NCBI RefSeq assembly: GCF_026210795.1
Contig: NC_089449.1
Span: 744,001-808,000 of the forward strand
DNA: 64,000 nucleotides
Direction: 5' to 3'
From: Rhizophagus irregularis
Lineage: Eukaryota; Glomeromycota; Glomeromycetes; Glomerales; Glomeraceae
Positions 34,875-45,618 of the stretch are shown here, one piece after another; the stretch's first letter is position 1; each line of letters begins with the position of its first letter. Below the pieces are notes generated by a model, which made no database searches, was not told where the DNA came from, and was given only the letters and a program-made list of their open reading frames with translations. The translations under genes were made by a program, and so were the position numbers.

Positions 34875-37211
34875 TGTATTAAAAGTTTAAATGGATTTTA
34901 CAAATTCCTTTTTTTTTTCTACGTACACTGTTTTTTCCTTGGAAGAAGTTTTATGAAGGGCACGCGAAATAAAATATCAGTACACGAAAAACTAAGCACA
35001 CAAAAAACTACTTAGCGTTTGACAGTCCGACCCATTATTAATATGAAGAACGGAAACTGAAAATAATGCATATTCGTAATGTTGTAATTTCAATTTGGTA
35101 ATTCTGATGGCACCTGCACGTCTGGCTTTAAAGTTCGTTTGATGAAAAAGTTTGGAAATTCAAAATGTATAATAATATAATGTTGTTAGATAGTCAAAGT
35201 CAGATAGATAATCAATGATCAACCGGTTAGTTTAAAGTATTGGCGCCATCAGATCAAACCTCTTTCAAACAGTGCATCAAAGTCCGTCTGATTAAGAATA
35301 TATTAATAGTATATTGTTGTTCAAGCAGACGTTAATATATTAATCAGTAATCTGCCCATAATAAAAAATAGGCTTTCTTAAACAGTGGGAATTATCACAT
35401 AACATTACAGAAAAGGAAACCCGAAAATATTTTTCATGTTCCGATAATTATATTCCAACCTTCCCATGTTAACAGTATCCGACTAGCACATCGAATTATT
35501 TACGTGCAGGTGTTTAGACATCACATATTATTAATTATTGAATATTAACGTGCGTGATAGATTTCTTATTATTTCTTTATTCATAATTATTTTATAAACC
35601 AATTATTTTTAAAATATGCAAAATAAAAAATGTGAAATAAAAAATATTTATTTATATAATAAAAATATTGTGTGAAAAAATCATTTACTGCGGATGATGA
35701 CTTTAACTATTGCGGGAAAATATATCTATACTTCATAGATGCGTTGGGTATTTTAAAGTATATAAGAACGAAATGTTTGATCATATTCTTTACCAGCTTG
35801 TATGATAACATCGCAGTTTATTATTGATCTATATAAATTTTGAAATTTTAAAAATTGGTAATAAATTAAATTTGCTTTCATTTTTTTTTTTGTTAATATA
35901 AATTTTGATGATGTGTACGGAATTACTAAATTAAAAAGTCCATCCGCGAATAATTCTTTTAAATGGTGAGTTTGTTTCTTATTGAATATTGAACTTAAAA
36001 ATATAATGGAATAATGAAACTCTCATTTAAAAAATTCTTTGGTAAGGAACCGCGTGATCTAATCTCAGCTCACGGTATCCGCATTCTTATTACGTTAATA
36101 TAAAATAATTTGATACTTTATAATTATTTCAAAAGCTGAGGTAAAAATGTTAACATATGAACGAGAAATATTTTACATGAGGGTCATCAACAGCAACATT
36201 AAAATATTTATCACTACCAAATTAAAAGAAATAATGTTAATTATCATCCATAAGATTATAAGATGATAGGAACAAAATTATCTTATTTGTATCATAATGT
36301 AATATTTTATCTTTACTTAATACGAAATTTCAACTAGGGGTAGTCTTAATGTTTAATAATTTATGCACCTTAACGTAAAGTTAAAACAGTACTAAAAAAT
36401 ACGTCAATTGTTGCTATTTTGTGGAAATATAACTACTTGCCATTTTGGGCTTTATTTTTACTAGGTAAAAAGTGATTATTCAAAATCAGAATTTTTCAAA
36501 TTGTTGCTTGCTTCGACATGTGGTGTTAGTAATTGATAAGCCATTAAGTACTAGAGTTAGAGAACCTAAATGCATAAATTTACGATAGGGTCAATTTCGG
36601 GACGATTCGATTCTAGCCCAATACCAACAATATTAATAATTTTTTCTCAGTAGAAAAGTTGTTTGTAATAAAAATATTGTCTGCTAAAGGTAGGAGGATT
36701 ATCATAACTTTCATAATGAGCAGGTATAATTATCTCAGCAATCAGCAGAATTTAAAAATGTTTATATATATAGTAATCAAATGTAAAATTTTATTATAAA
36801 ACAATGAACTTCTATATTGGAAGGAACATCAGCGGAAACTGATAATTGTTGTGCTTTTGATCCGATAATATAACGAGGTAGAGATTCTAAGAAGTATCTA
36901 GTCCACAATCTATTAAGAAATCATTAATTTCTTCTTAAGTTACGACTTAACGGACGCTATTTATTAAAAAAATGTCCAATTTAATTAATTTAATTTGCTA
37001 GACCAATTTATTTTGGTACAATTTATAACTTTAAATTTTTTGGGGCAATGTAAAAATCAAAAGCAAAGATCTGATTTTATGTTATTTTTTAACGTAATGA
37101 AAATACAGGCGTGTAACGAACGTCTGCATACTGTAGTCATGTTATTTATCTACGTGCGCAGTAAAATTTTCCTTTACACAAAATTATATTTTTTTTAAAA
37201 AAAAACCCCCG
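34875..37211. other. 2.3-kb region without a recognised gene
   Basis: AT-rich DNA with poly-T and poly-A runs. AATATATTAAT words in both orientations lie near 35295-35345. The plus-strand open frame at 36995-37198 has no recognisable domain and is not credited. Confidence 0.4.
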
Positions 37212-38274
37212 ATATTCTTGAATGGGTTACTAAAATAGAAGGTTTTAACCAAAAATAGAAGGATTGACCACGATTATTTATTTTTTTATTTTTTTCGGGC
37301 CGTATTATTTCCGATACAATGATCTGCGTTACATTTTTACATTGTTATGGCGAATTTTTATCGTCGTTTTTCTCCGAGGATAAGGCATGTTTTAACTAAA
37401 ATTATAAATTTGCTTACGTTAAATAATAAAATATGCCTATAGAAGAATTTTTTGAAATTTTTTTTTTCAAATTTAATTAATTTAATTAAATATACAAAAA
37501 TTAGATTACGTAATAACACATGGGCCAATCTAAATTTAGGATTCATTTATTGTAACTTTTGACATCTATTTTTATCAAAAATGGGGTTTAATTTATATAT
37601 TTAACTTTTATTATTTTTTAAGCATATGATACCCAGAAATTTTTTTTAAATACTATTTGTGTATTTGTAAGTATATTTGTGAGTATAACGAATATAACAG
37701 GATTCTTAATTTATAATAATCATTTAATTATACTATGTATCGTCAAATTTCTGAGAACATAAAAAAAAATTACTATTAAATTTACTGTAATTATTACAAT
37801 TATATTAGTATAACGATTTTTGTACATCTATATAATAGGTTTTATTTTTGGAAATATTCAACTCATACCCATTTATTTGTTTACCAATTTCATTGAAGAA
37901 CATGCTGATAAAAATGTTTCTTATAATCTTAAAATTTTTCAAACATTAAGCTTATTTAGTGGTGTAACATTTTTTTTTATTTAGATTCTACTTAATTATA
38001 GTAGCTTTTAATGCTTTTAATTAAAAAGTTTATTTAAATAATAGGATGTTAAAATACATAAATTGTTTGAAATTTTGCGTATGTCTTTATTATACTAAAA
38101 CACAGTGAAATTCGACACATCGGACCAATAGAAAACTTTTCCAAGAATTTAGTATATTATGGAAAAACGTTATTGATGCAGATCAGTGCATCGGAAAAAA
38201 TATGACCCGAAAAAAATTCATTTAATTCTACTTTTGGTCAATTATTCCTTTTTAGTAACTCATTCATGGCATAT
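37212..38274. mobile_element. About 1.06-kb element with long (about 120-bp) terminal inverted repeats
   Basis: The left end (GAATGGGTTACTAAAA near 37219, then TTTTTTTCGGGCCGTATTAT and TTTCCGATACAATGATCTGC) is mirrored at the right end (reversed: GAATGAGTTACTAAAA, TTTTTTTCGGGTCATATTTT, TTCCGATGCACTGATCTGC) down to about 38160. The interior is AT-rich, includes CACAGTGAAATTCGA (shared with the MITE end at 51100) and has no transposase. Long arms suggest a MULE-like or foldback non-autonomous element. It ends 57 bp before the start of the Sel1-kinase reading frame. Confidence 0.65.
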
Positions 38275-38331
38275 TGAATAAAAAAAAAAATAATCTTTTT
38301 TTTCGATAAAATAAATTTCTAAAATAACCAA

Positions 38332-38430
38332 ATGGAAACTAAGCTTAGTAATTTAAATATCTCGGATGAAGATACTGATACAATAATTACCAAAAATTGT
38401 TGTAAACCATTTACTAAAGAATTATGGGGG
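38332..38430 (+). other. Probable true 5' end of the Sel1-kinase gene, one base out of frame
   Basis: ATG at 38332 opens METKLSNLNISDEDTDTIIT then KNCCKPFTKELWG and stops at a TAA directly after a run of five G (38426-38430). With four G the frame would run straight into the Sel1 repeats. CCKPFTKELWC is a familiar N-terminal motif next to kinases in these fungi. Either the G run is a real frameshift, a sequencing error, or translation starts at 38486. Confidence 0.6.
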
Positions 38431-38485
38431 TAAAGATTGTATTAATTCTTTAGAAAGATCAGCAGAAAATGGTGATAAAGTAGCA

Positions 38486-40779
38486 ATGTTTAATATAGCC
38501 ATATGTTATAAAAATGGAGAAGGAACAGAAAAAAATTTAGAAAAAGCCTTTTATTGGTATCAAAAAGCAGCAGAAAATGGTAATGAAGTAGCAATGTTAT
38601 GTTTAGCCAATAGTTATTATGACGGAGAAGGAACAGAAAAGAATTTAGAAAAAGCCTTTCATTGGTATCAAAAAGCAGCAGAAAAAGATAATATTAAAGC
38701 AATGTTTAATTTTGCCACATGTTATAAAAATGGAGAAGGAACAGCAAAGAATTTAGAAAAAGTCTTTCATTGGTATCAAAAAGCAGCAGAAAATGGTTAC
38801 AATAATGCAATGTTCAATTTAGCCATATGCTATAAAAATGGAGAAGGAACAGAAAAGAATTTAGAAAAAACCTTTCATTGGTATCAAAAAGCAGCAGAAA
38901 ATGGTTACAATAATGCAATGAATAGTTTAGCTATATGCTATAAAAATGGAGAAGGAACAGAAAAGAATTTAGAAAAAGCCTTTCATTGGTATCAAAAAGC
39001 AGCAGAAAATGGTTACACTGATGCAATGTTTAATTTAGCTATATGCTATGAAAATGGAGAAAAGAATTTAGAAAAAGCCTTTTATTGGTATCAAAAAGCA
39101 GCAGAAAATGGTTACACCGATACAATGTTTAATTTAGCCATATGTTATAAAAATGGAGAAGGAACAGAAAAGAATTTAGAAAAAGCCTTTCATTGGTATC
39201 AAAAAGCAGCAGAAAATGGTTACACTAATGCAATGAATAGTTTAGCTATATGCTATGAAGATGGAAAAGGAACAGAAAAGAATTTAGAAAAAACCTTTCA
39301 TTGGTATCAAAAAGCAGCAGAAAATGGTTACACTCATGCAATGTTTAATTTAGCCATATGCTATGAAAATGGAGAAGGAACAGAAAAGAATTTAGAAAAA
39401 GCCTTTCATTGGTATCAAAAAGCAGCAGAAAATGGTTACACTGATGCAATGTTTAATTTAGCTATATGCTATGAAAATGGAGAAAAGAATTTAGAAAAAG
39501 CCTTTTATTGGTATCAAAAAGCAGCAGAAAATGGTTACACTGATGCAATGTTTAATTTAGCCATATGTTATAAAAATGGAGAAGGAACAGAAAAGAATTT
39601 AGAAAAAGCCTTTCATTGGTATCAAAAAGCAGCAGAAAATGGTTACACTAATGCAATGAATAGTTTAGCTATATGCTATGAAGATGGAAAAGGAACAGAA
39701 AAGAATTTAGAAAAAACCTTTCATTGGTATCAGAATTTAGAAAAAGCCTTTCATTGGTATCAAAAAGCAGCAGAAAATGGTTACACTCATGCAATGAATA
39801 GTTTAGCTATATGCTATGAAGATGGAAAAGGAACAGAAAAGAATTTAGAAAAAGCCTTTCATTGGTATCAAAAAGCAGCAGAAAATGGTTACACTCATGC
39901 AATGTTTAATTTAGCCATATGCTATGAAAATGGAGAAGGAACAGAAAAGAATTTAGAAAAAGCCTTTCATTGGTATCAAAAAGCAGCAGAAAATGGTAAT
40001 GAAGAAGCAATGTTTAATTTAGCCATATGTTATAAAAATGGAAAAGGAACAGAAAAGAATTTAGAAAAAGCCTTTCATTGGTATCAAAAAGCAGCAGAAA
40101 ATGGTGATGAAGTAGCAATGTTTAGTTTAGCCAATAGATATTATAATGGAAAAGGAACAGAAAAGAATTTAGAAAAAGCTTTTTATTGGCATCAAAAAGC
40201 AGCAGAAAATGGTGATGAAGAAGCAATGTTTAATTTAGCCAATAGATATTATAATGGAGAAGGAACAGAACAGAATTTAGAAAAAGCCTTTTATTGGTAT
40301 CAAAAAGCAGCAGAAAATGGTTACACTGATGCAATGTTTAATTTAGCCATATGTTATAAAAATGGAGAAGGAACAGAAAAGAATTTAGAAAAAGCCTTTC
40401 ATTGGTATCAAAAAGCAGCAGAAAATGGTTACACTAATGCAATGAATAGTTTAGCTATATGCTATGAAGATGGAAAAGGAACAGAAAAGAATTTAGAAAA
40501 AACCTTTCATTGGTATCAGAATTTAGAAAAAGCCTTTCATTGGTATCAAAAAGCAGCAGAAAATGGTGATGAAGTAGCAATGTTTAGTTTAGCCAATAGA
40601 TATTATAATGGAAAAGGAACAGAAAAGAATTTAGAAAAAGCTTTTTATTGGCATCAAAAAGCAGCAGAAAATGGTGATGAAGAAGCAATGTTTAATTTAG
40701 CCAATAGATATTATAATGGAGAAGGAACAGAACAGAATTTAGAAAAAGCCTTTTATTGGTATCAAAAAGCAGCAGAAAA
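38486..40779 (+). repeat. 108-bp coding tandem array (21 Sel1 units)
   Basis: Units are nearly identical in DNA. Higher-order blocks are visible: units 6-8 recur as 10-12 and units 15-17 partly as 20-21 and 18-19 as 11-12, as expected from unequal crossing-over. The nine-base and thirty-base irregularities are in frame. Confidence 0.85.
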
Positions 40780-42201
40780 TGATAAAGTAAATCCTAAAAA
40801 TGAAGTTAATTCATGTAATGAATGCAAGCAACCATATAATGATTATCAGTGGTGCCAACAATGTAATACTAGACGATTTCAACAAGATTTTTCAAAGTGG
40901 ACTAGTAAAAATGAACTTATTGATAAATTTATTCAAGAAGCACAACTAAATGCTAAAAATAGTTATGAAATTTTAGAATGGATACCTTATAATAAATTGT
41001 CAAGTATTGATTATTATGATAAAGGAGGATTTGGTGAAATCCATAAAGCTATCTGGTTAGATGGACCTATTTATAGTTGGAATTTTAAAAAACAACAATG
41101 GGATAGACAAATAAATTATGAGGTTATTCTTAAAATACTTAATAATTCATCATGTTTAGATAGTAAATTTCTGGATGAGGTATAGTATTTATTTTAATAA
41201 TTTTAATAGCAAATTTTATTTTCTTTGCAAAAAATTTAACAATTTTTTTATTGTCTATATAGTGGAAATATCATTATAATTGTCAAAAAAAATCATTTTC
41301 AAAATTTATTCAATTCTTTGGAATTACTCAAGATCCAAATAATTTAAATTATATAATTGTGATGAGTTATGCAAAAAAAGGAAGTTTAAGAAAATGTTTG
41401 TCTGATATAATTAAATTTAAGTGGCAAGACAAGTTACAATTATTGAAAACAATTATATTAGGACTTAAAGTAATTCATGAATCAAATTTAACTCATGGTG
41501 ATTTTCATGATGGTAATGTTTTAATGTCAGATAATCACAATGAGTTATTTATCATTGATTTAGGACTATGTAAACCTATAAGTGATTCTGGTAATAAGGT
41601 TAATGAAATTTATGGAGTTTTACCTTATATGGCTCCTGAAATATTAAGAAACAAACCTTATACCCCAGCAAGTGATATTTATAGTCTTTCAATGATAATG
41701 TGGGAATTTACATCAGGTACTCCTCCATTTTATCATGAAGCACATGATCATCACCTTAGCTTGGATATTTGTAGAGGAAAACGTCCTGAAATTAAAAAAA
41801 ATACTCCAAAATGTTATATAGATTTAATGAAAAATTGTTGGGATTCAAATCCCTCCAATAGACCAACCGTAAGAATGCTTGAAAATATAGTATCTGAGTG
41901 GGTTAGATGTATTAATGAATATTATAAAATAAACAGGAATGGAAGTTATAGCTATTTAGTACCTAATATTGATAATCAATTAAAAGATGATATGCTTGAA
42001 TTTGTAAAAGCTAACAAAACTTTAGTACAAGAACAAGCAAATACTTCTATTGTGCAATCTCATCCACAAGCATATTATATAAGTCGCAAATTTACTGGAA
42101 TTTTAGCTCAAGAAAAATCTGAAATCATAGTTCAGGAAAAGTCTGAAATCTTAGCTCAAGAAAAGTCTGAGTGTTTTGAATGTATAATTGTATATAAATG
42201 A
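38486..42201 (+). CDS. Sel1-repeat protein fused to a TKL-like protein kinase (two exons)
   Basis: Exons 38486-41179 and 41263-42201 (phase 0, donor GTATAG) give about 1,210 aa, more if the 5' block at 38332 belongs. Residues 1 to about 765 are 21 tandem Sel1-like repeats of 36 residues (FNLAICYKNGEGTEKNLEKA, then FHWYQKAAENG). Two repeats lack three residues (ENGEKNLEK) and two contain an extra NLEKAFHWYQ. A short zinc-knuckle-like piece follows (CNECKQPYNDYQWCQQC), then the kinase: glycine loop KGGFGEIHKAIW (about 846), VILK as the lysine motif, HGDFHDGN as catalytic loop (HGD for HRD), DLG in place of DFG, APE, SDIYSLSMIMWE, and CWDSNPSNRP. The tail has three AQEKSE-type repeats. All key kinase residues are present, so activity is likely. 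Sel1 repeats bind proteins, so a scaffolded signalling role is expected. Near-identical 108-bp units show recent expansion. Confidence 0.9.
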
Positions 42202-42780
42202 TCTTGTTATTTATAGAATTATTTATATTATTTAATTTACACTTTTTGCAATAAAATAAATATTATCGTTTATACAGTATTTTTATTTTCATTAGTATTT
42301 CTTATAAATTTCACAGAAACTCATTTTTCCAAAGTCATTTCACTAAGTTTTTTAAGATGCAAATCTCTAAGGATTCTGTTAATTGCCATAGAATCCTTAA
42401 AGATCTGATATTTTGTGAATTCCTTAAAAATCCTTTAACAAATTTCAAGGATCTTTTAGAATTCCATAAATTACTGAATCCTTAAAGATTTCTAATAAAA
42501 AATCTTTAGGGCCTTCTAATTTAAATTTTTTATAACAAAAGTTAACGTTAAACCCGTGTAGAACGATCTACAAATTTGTGTACTATCTTTTTAAATAAAC
42601 TTTTTAACGAATTCTTTTTTTCTATTCTCTTTATACATTTTTTCTCTTTCCTTCTTTTCCCTTTTACGCGTTTTTTCTCTTTCTCCTTCATTTTTTTCCT
42701 TTCCCTATTTATTTCACGTTAATAAAATGTATCTATTTTTTGAATCACGGTAACTTGTATTTATTTTTCAATTTAAGTAT
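42202..42780. other. Intergenic with AAGGATTCTT/AATCCTTAAAG words
   Basis: Between 42340 and 42520 AAGGATTC, GAATCCTTAAAGAT and AAAGATTT words occur in both orientations; similar words return at 44735-44810. A pyrimidine tract fills 42600-42710. No gene is supported. Confidence 0.4.
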
Positions 42781-44450
42781 TTAACTAAAACTTTTTTTGC
42801 GGTAAGTAAAAAAAAATTAACATTACTAATTGTTCTTTTTTTATTTTTCTTGGATTTTTTCATAGATATTCAGTAATTTTTTAGTTTTTTTTTATTTTAA
42901 CGGACATTACTAAATATTTGTTTTATTTCTTTTTTTAGGTCATTTTTTCATGTCGGAAATCTGGAAAGTAAAAAAATATTTTTTCGAATTTTCTTTTTTT
43001 GTTTAACGAATATTACTAAATGTTTGTTATCTGTTGCTATCTCTTTTTTTAGGCGATTTCTTAGAATCTCTCTGGACATGAAAATTTTTGGCAAGAAAAA
43101 AAACTTCAACTTATTTTTTTTATTTAAGTTTTAACAAACACTACTAACTATTCATTATTTTATTCTTGTTATTAGTCAGTTTTCCAAATTTCTTTGGACA
43201 TTGGAATTTGGTAAGTTTAAATTTTCTTTTTCTTCACCTTTTAACAAACTGTTACTAACAGTTCTTTTTTTTAGGCATTCTTCGGGTCTCTTGGACGTAG
43301 ATCGTAGATTTTGGTAGTGAAGTACTTTTTTTATTTAAATCAATTCTTTCAGCTAATGTTTCATCTTCATGATTTTTTTTAAAGCTGAGAGAACGCATGG
43401 GAAATTGGTTGGAAAACGAATTTCTTCTAACAAAAAGTTTGCACTTTCTGGACGCGTTGGATTTAAGTGAGTTATTTTTTTCTTTGCTATTTGTTTAACG
43501 AAGCAATAAAACTTTTACTAACGTTTCATTTTATTTCTTTTTTTTAGACGGCTTCTCCACATTAAGGGTATACAACATTTATGAACTATCTCTTTAATGG
43601 AAGTCTTACTAACGTTTTGATTCTTTCTTTTTTTAGGCGGCCAGAACCTTGGATGTATAGATTCTTGGTAAGAATCTTTGAAATTTTTTTTTTAAATTTT
43701 GTTTTATTGAACCATTTTATCAACTTTCAATTTTCTCTTTTTTTTAAGACAGCCAACTCCTCGGACGTGTAGGTTTTCGGTAGAGATTTCAAGAGATTTT
43801 TTGTTAAATCTTTCTTTTGTTGAAATGTTTTACCAATTTTTTCTTTCTCTTTTAGGCGGATTTTTGAATCTCTCTAGACTAGAGCTTCGGTCTGAATGAA
43901 ATCCATCATCCGGATTGAATAACAATTTAATCCGGATGAAAACTGTTATTAAACGAAAATCCGGATAAAAAAAATTATTTCAAAAAATCCAGTCCTACCA
44001 TTAAATGCGCAACGTCAAGCACTATCAAACATGCCTTAGATTGTTAAATTCTGATCATTGGTTTCGGAAATATTTTGAGTTATTCGAAAACTGGCAATCC
44101 GGATGGATGCGACGAAATCCGGTTCAAACCGCGGATTTCATCCGGATTTTTGATTTAATCCGGATCAATCCGGATCAATCCGTACACGAAGTCAGTAAAA
44201 ATAGAATTTTTTTTATTTTAATGAATATTATTACTATTTGTTCTTTTTTTAGGTGTTTTTTGAATTTCTGAACATAGATATCTGGTAAATAAAACTTTTT
44301 TTCAGGTTTTGTATTTAACAAATTGTTCATTTATTTTCTTTTTTTCAGTTTAGTTGTTTAACTTAGTTTTACTAACAAATAGTTATTAACAATTATTATT
44401 TTTAGGTCCTTCGGAGTATTGATTGGAGAGTAAATAATGATGGGTTTATG
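42781..44450 (+). repeat. Array of about eleven intron/micro-exon-like units
   Basis: About 100-bp degenerate units each read, on the plus strand: TTACTAAC-type branch-point word, a long polypyrimidine tract, TTTAG, a 25-45-nt conserved island (GGCGGnnTTCTnGGACnTnGATT-like), then GGTAAG- or GGTAnn-type donor. Acceptors are near 42939, 43053, 43175, 43275, 43547, 43636, 43748, 43855, 44253 and 44406; good donors include 43210, 43667, 43780 and 44284. The islands do not share a reading frame and contain stops, so no protein is proposed. It is interrupted by a 300-bp insert at 43.9-44.2 kb. It may be a decayed gene built of repeated micro-exons or an introner-like repeat. Confidence 0.6.
43885..44190. 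mobile_element. Insert rich in ATCCGGAT palindromes
   Basis: ATCCGGAT or its halves occur about ten times, in both orientations, with the densest clusters at the two ends. This interrupts the splice-site-like array. It resembles the MITE at 32.96-33.14 kb. Exact ends are unclear. Confidence 0.5.
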
Positions 44451-45600
44451 AAAATGATAAAGATGAAAGTAATAGGGAGATGAAGATGAAAGAGATGAAG
44501 ATAATAGAAAAGGAATTAGTGAAGGAGACTATATTTTAAAAAATTAGAAAATAGTGTAGAAATTAATCTTTATTATTAATATATATGTAATAAATAATAT
44601 ATAAAATAAAATAAATAAATACAACTAAATTATTAAATAAATTACTAAATAAATAAATGATTTTATACAACATATAACATATTTTCAAATCAAAAGATCA
44701 AGCATTAAAATAATATTGATAATAATAAATAAATATCCCTAAGGATTCTTTCTGGTCCTTAGGGGTTCCTTAAATTTTTTTTTCAATGAGGAATCCTCGC
44801 TGGTGGGGAGGTCATCAGATTATGGCGTCGTCTAGAGATTCCATTATTATAGGAATTGAGAATATCCATTTTTGGTTTCTCACAAAAATTATCATTACAT
44901 CGAAATGGTGATAAAGCTCAATAAATGAATATTGAATTAATAAATCATTATTCATTAACCCAGTTTTATTAAACATTTCAATGCACAGAAAATCAAATTT
45001 TCTATTGAACATTGGGTTACATCTTTAGTTAATAATATTAAAATTCCTGCGGATTTAGTTCATAGATTACTATTTCAGATTTTCAATTCTTAATTAGGCA
45101 TAAATATTTTCAATAATATTTTAGATTAAAATTCAAATTTTATTTATAATATCGGAAATTTAATACTTCAACTTACAGATGTGATAAATCATTCCTTTTT
45201 TAAAATTTTTATATTCCAAATTGCAATTTAATATCATAAGGGTTAATAGAGATAATATTTCATTAATTTAAAAATAATTATAATTTCAGAAAATCACAAA
45301 GATTTTATTTAGGTATAAGAATTTTCTTTTATGTATTTCATTATTATCATTGAAAATTTCAGCGATTTAACCATTTTATGTACTGTACAATCTGTACATG
45401 TAGCATTTGAATCCTCATAAAATGTCAGTGTAACTAATTTGTTATTGAATTGCTTCTATAGGAATTATCAATGATAACAATATATATACAGAGATAATGT
45501 AAAGGCCAAAATATTATCTGTACGTATATTTTCAGGGCCTGAATCATGATAATTTAGGCCATTTCCTAAAAAGGCAATAATTTTCGGCCAGGATTACCTA
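44451..45600. other. Intergenic
   Basis: A purine-rich GATGAAAG-type run (44440-44540) is followed by AT-rich DNA. GGCC-containing inverted words (GGGCCTGAATCATG, AGGCCATTTCC, CGGCCAGG) near 45535-45600 may be a small element. No gene is supported. Confidence 0.4.
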
Positions 45601-45618
45601 TAAAAGGAAAGATATATT

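Noticed and set aside
38427-38454. A very short intron (GTAAAG...TTTAG) joining the 38332 block to the Sel1 array
   Set aside because: It would be about 24 nt, too short for normal splicing, and the joined frame does not fit; a one-base slip in the G run explains the data better.
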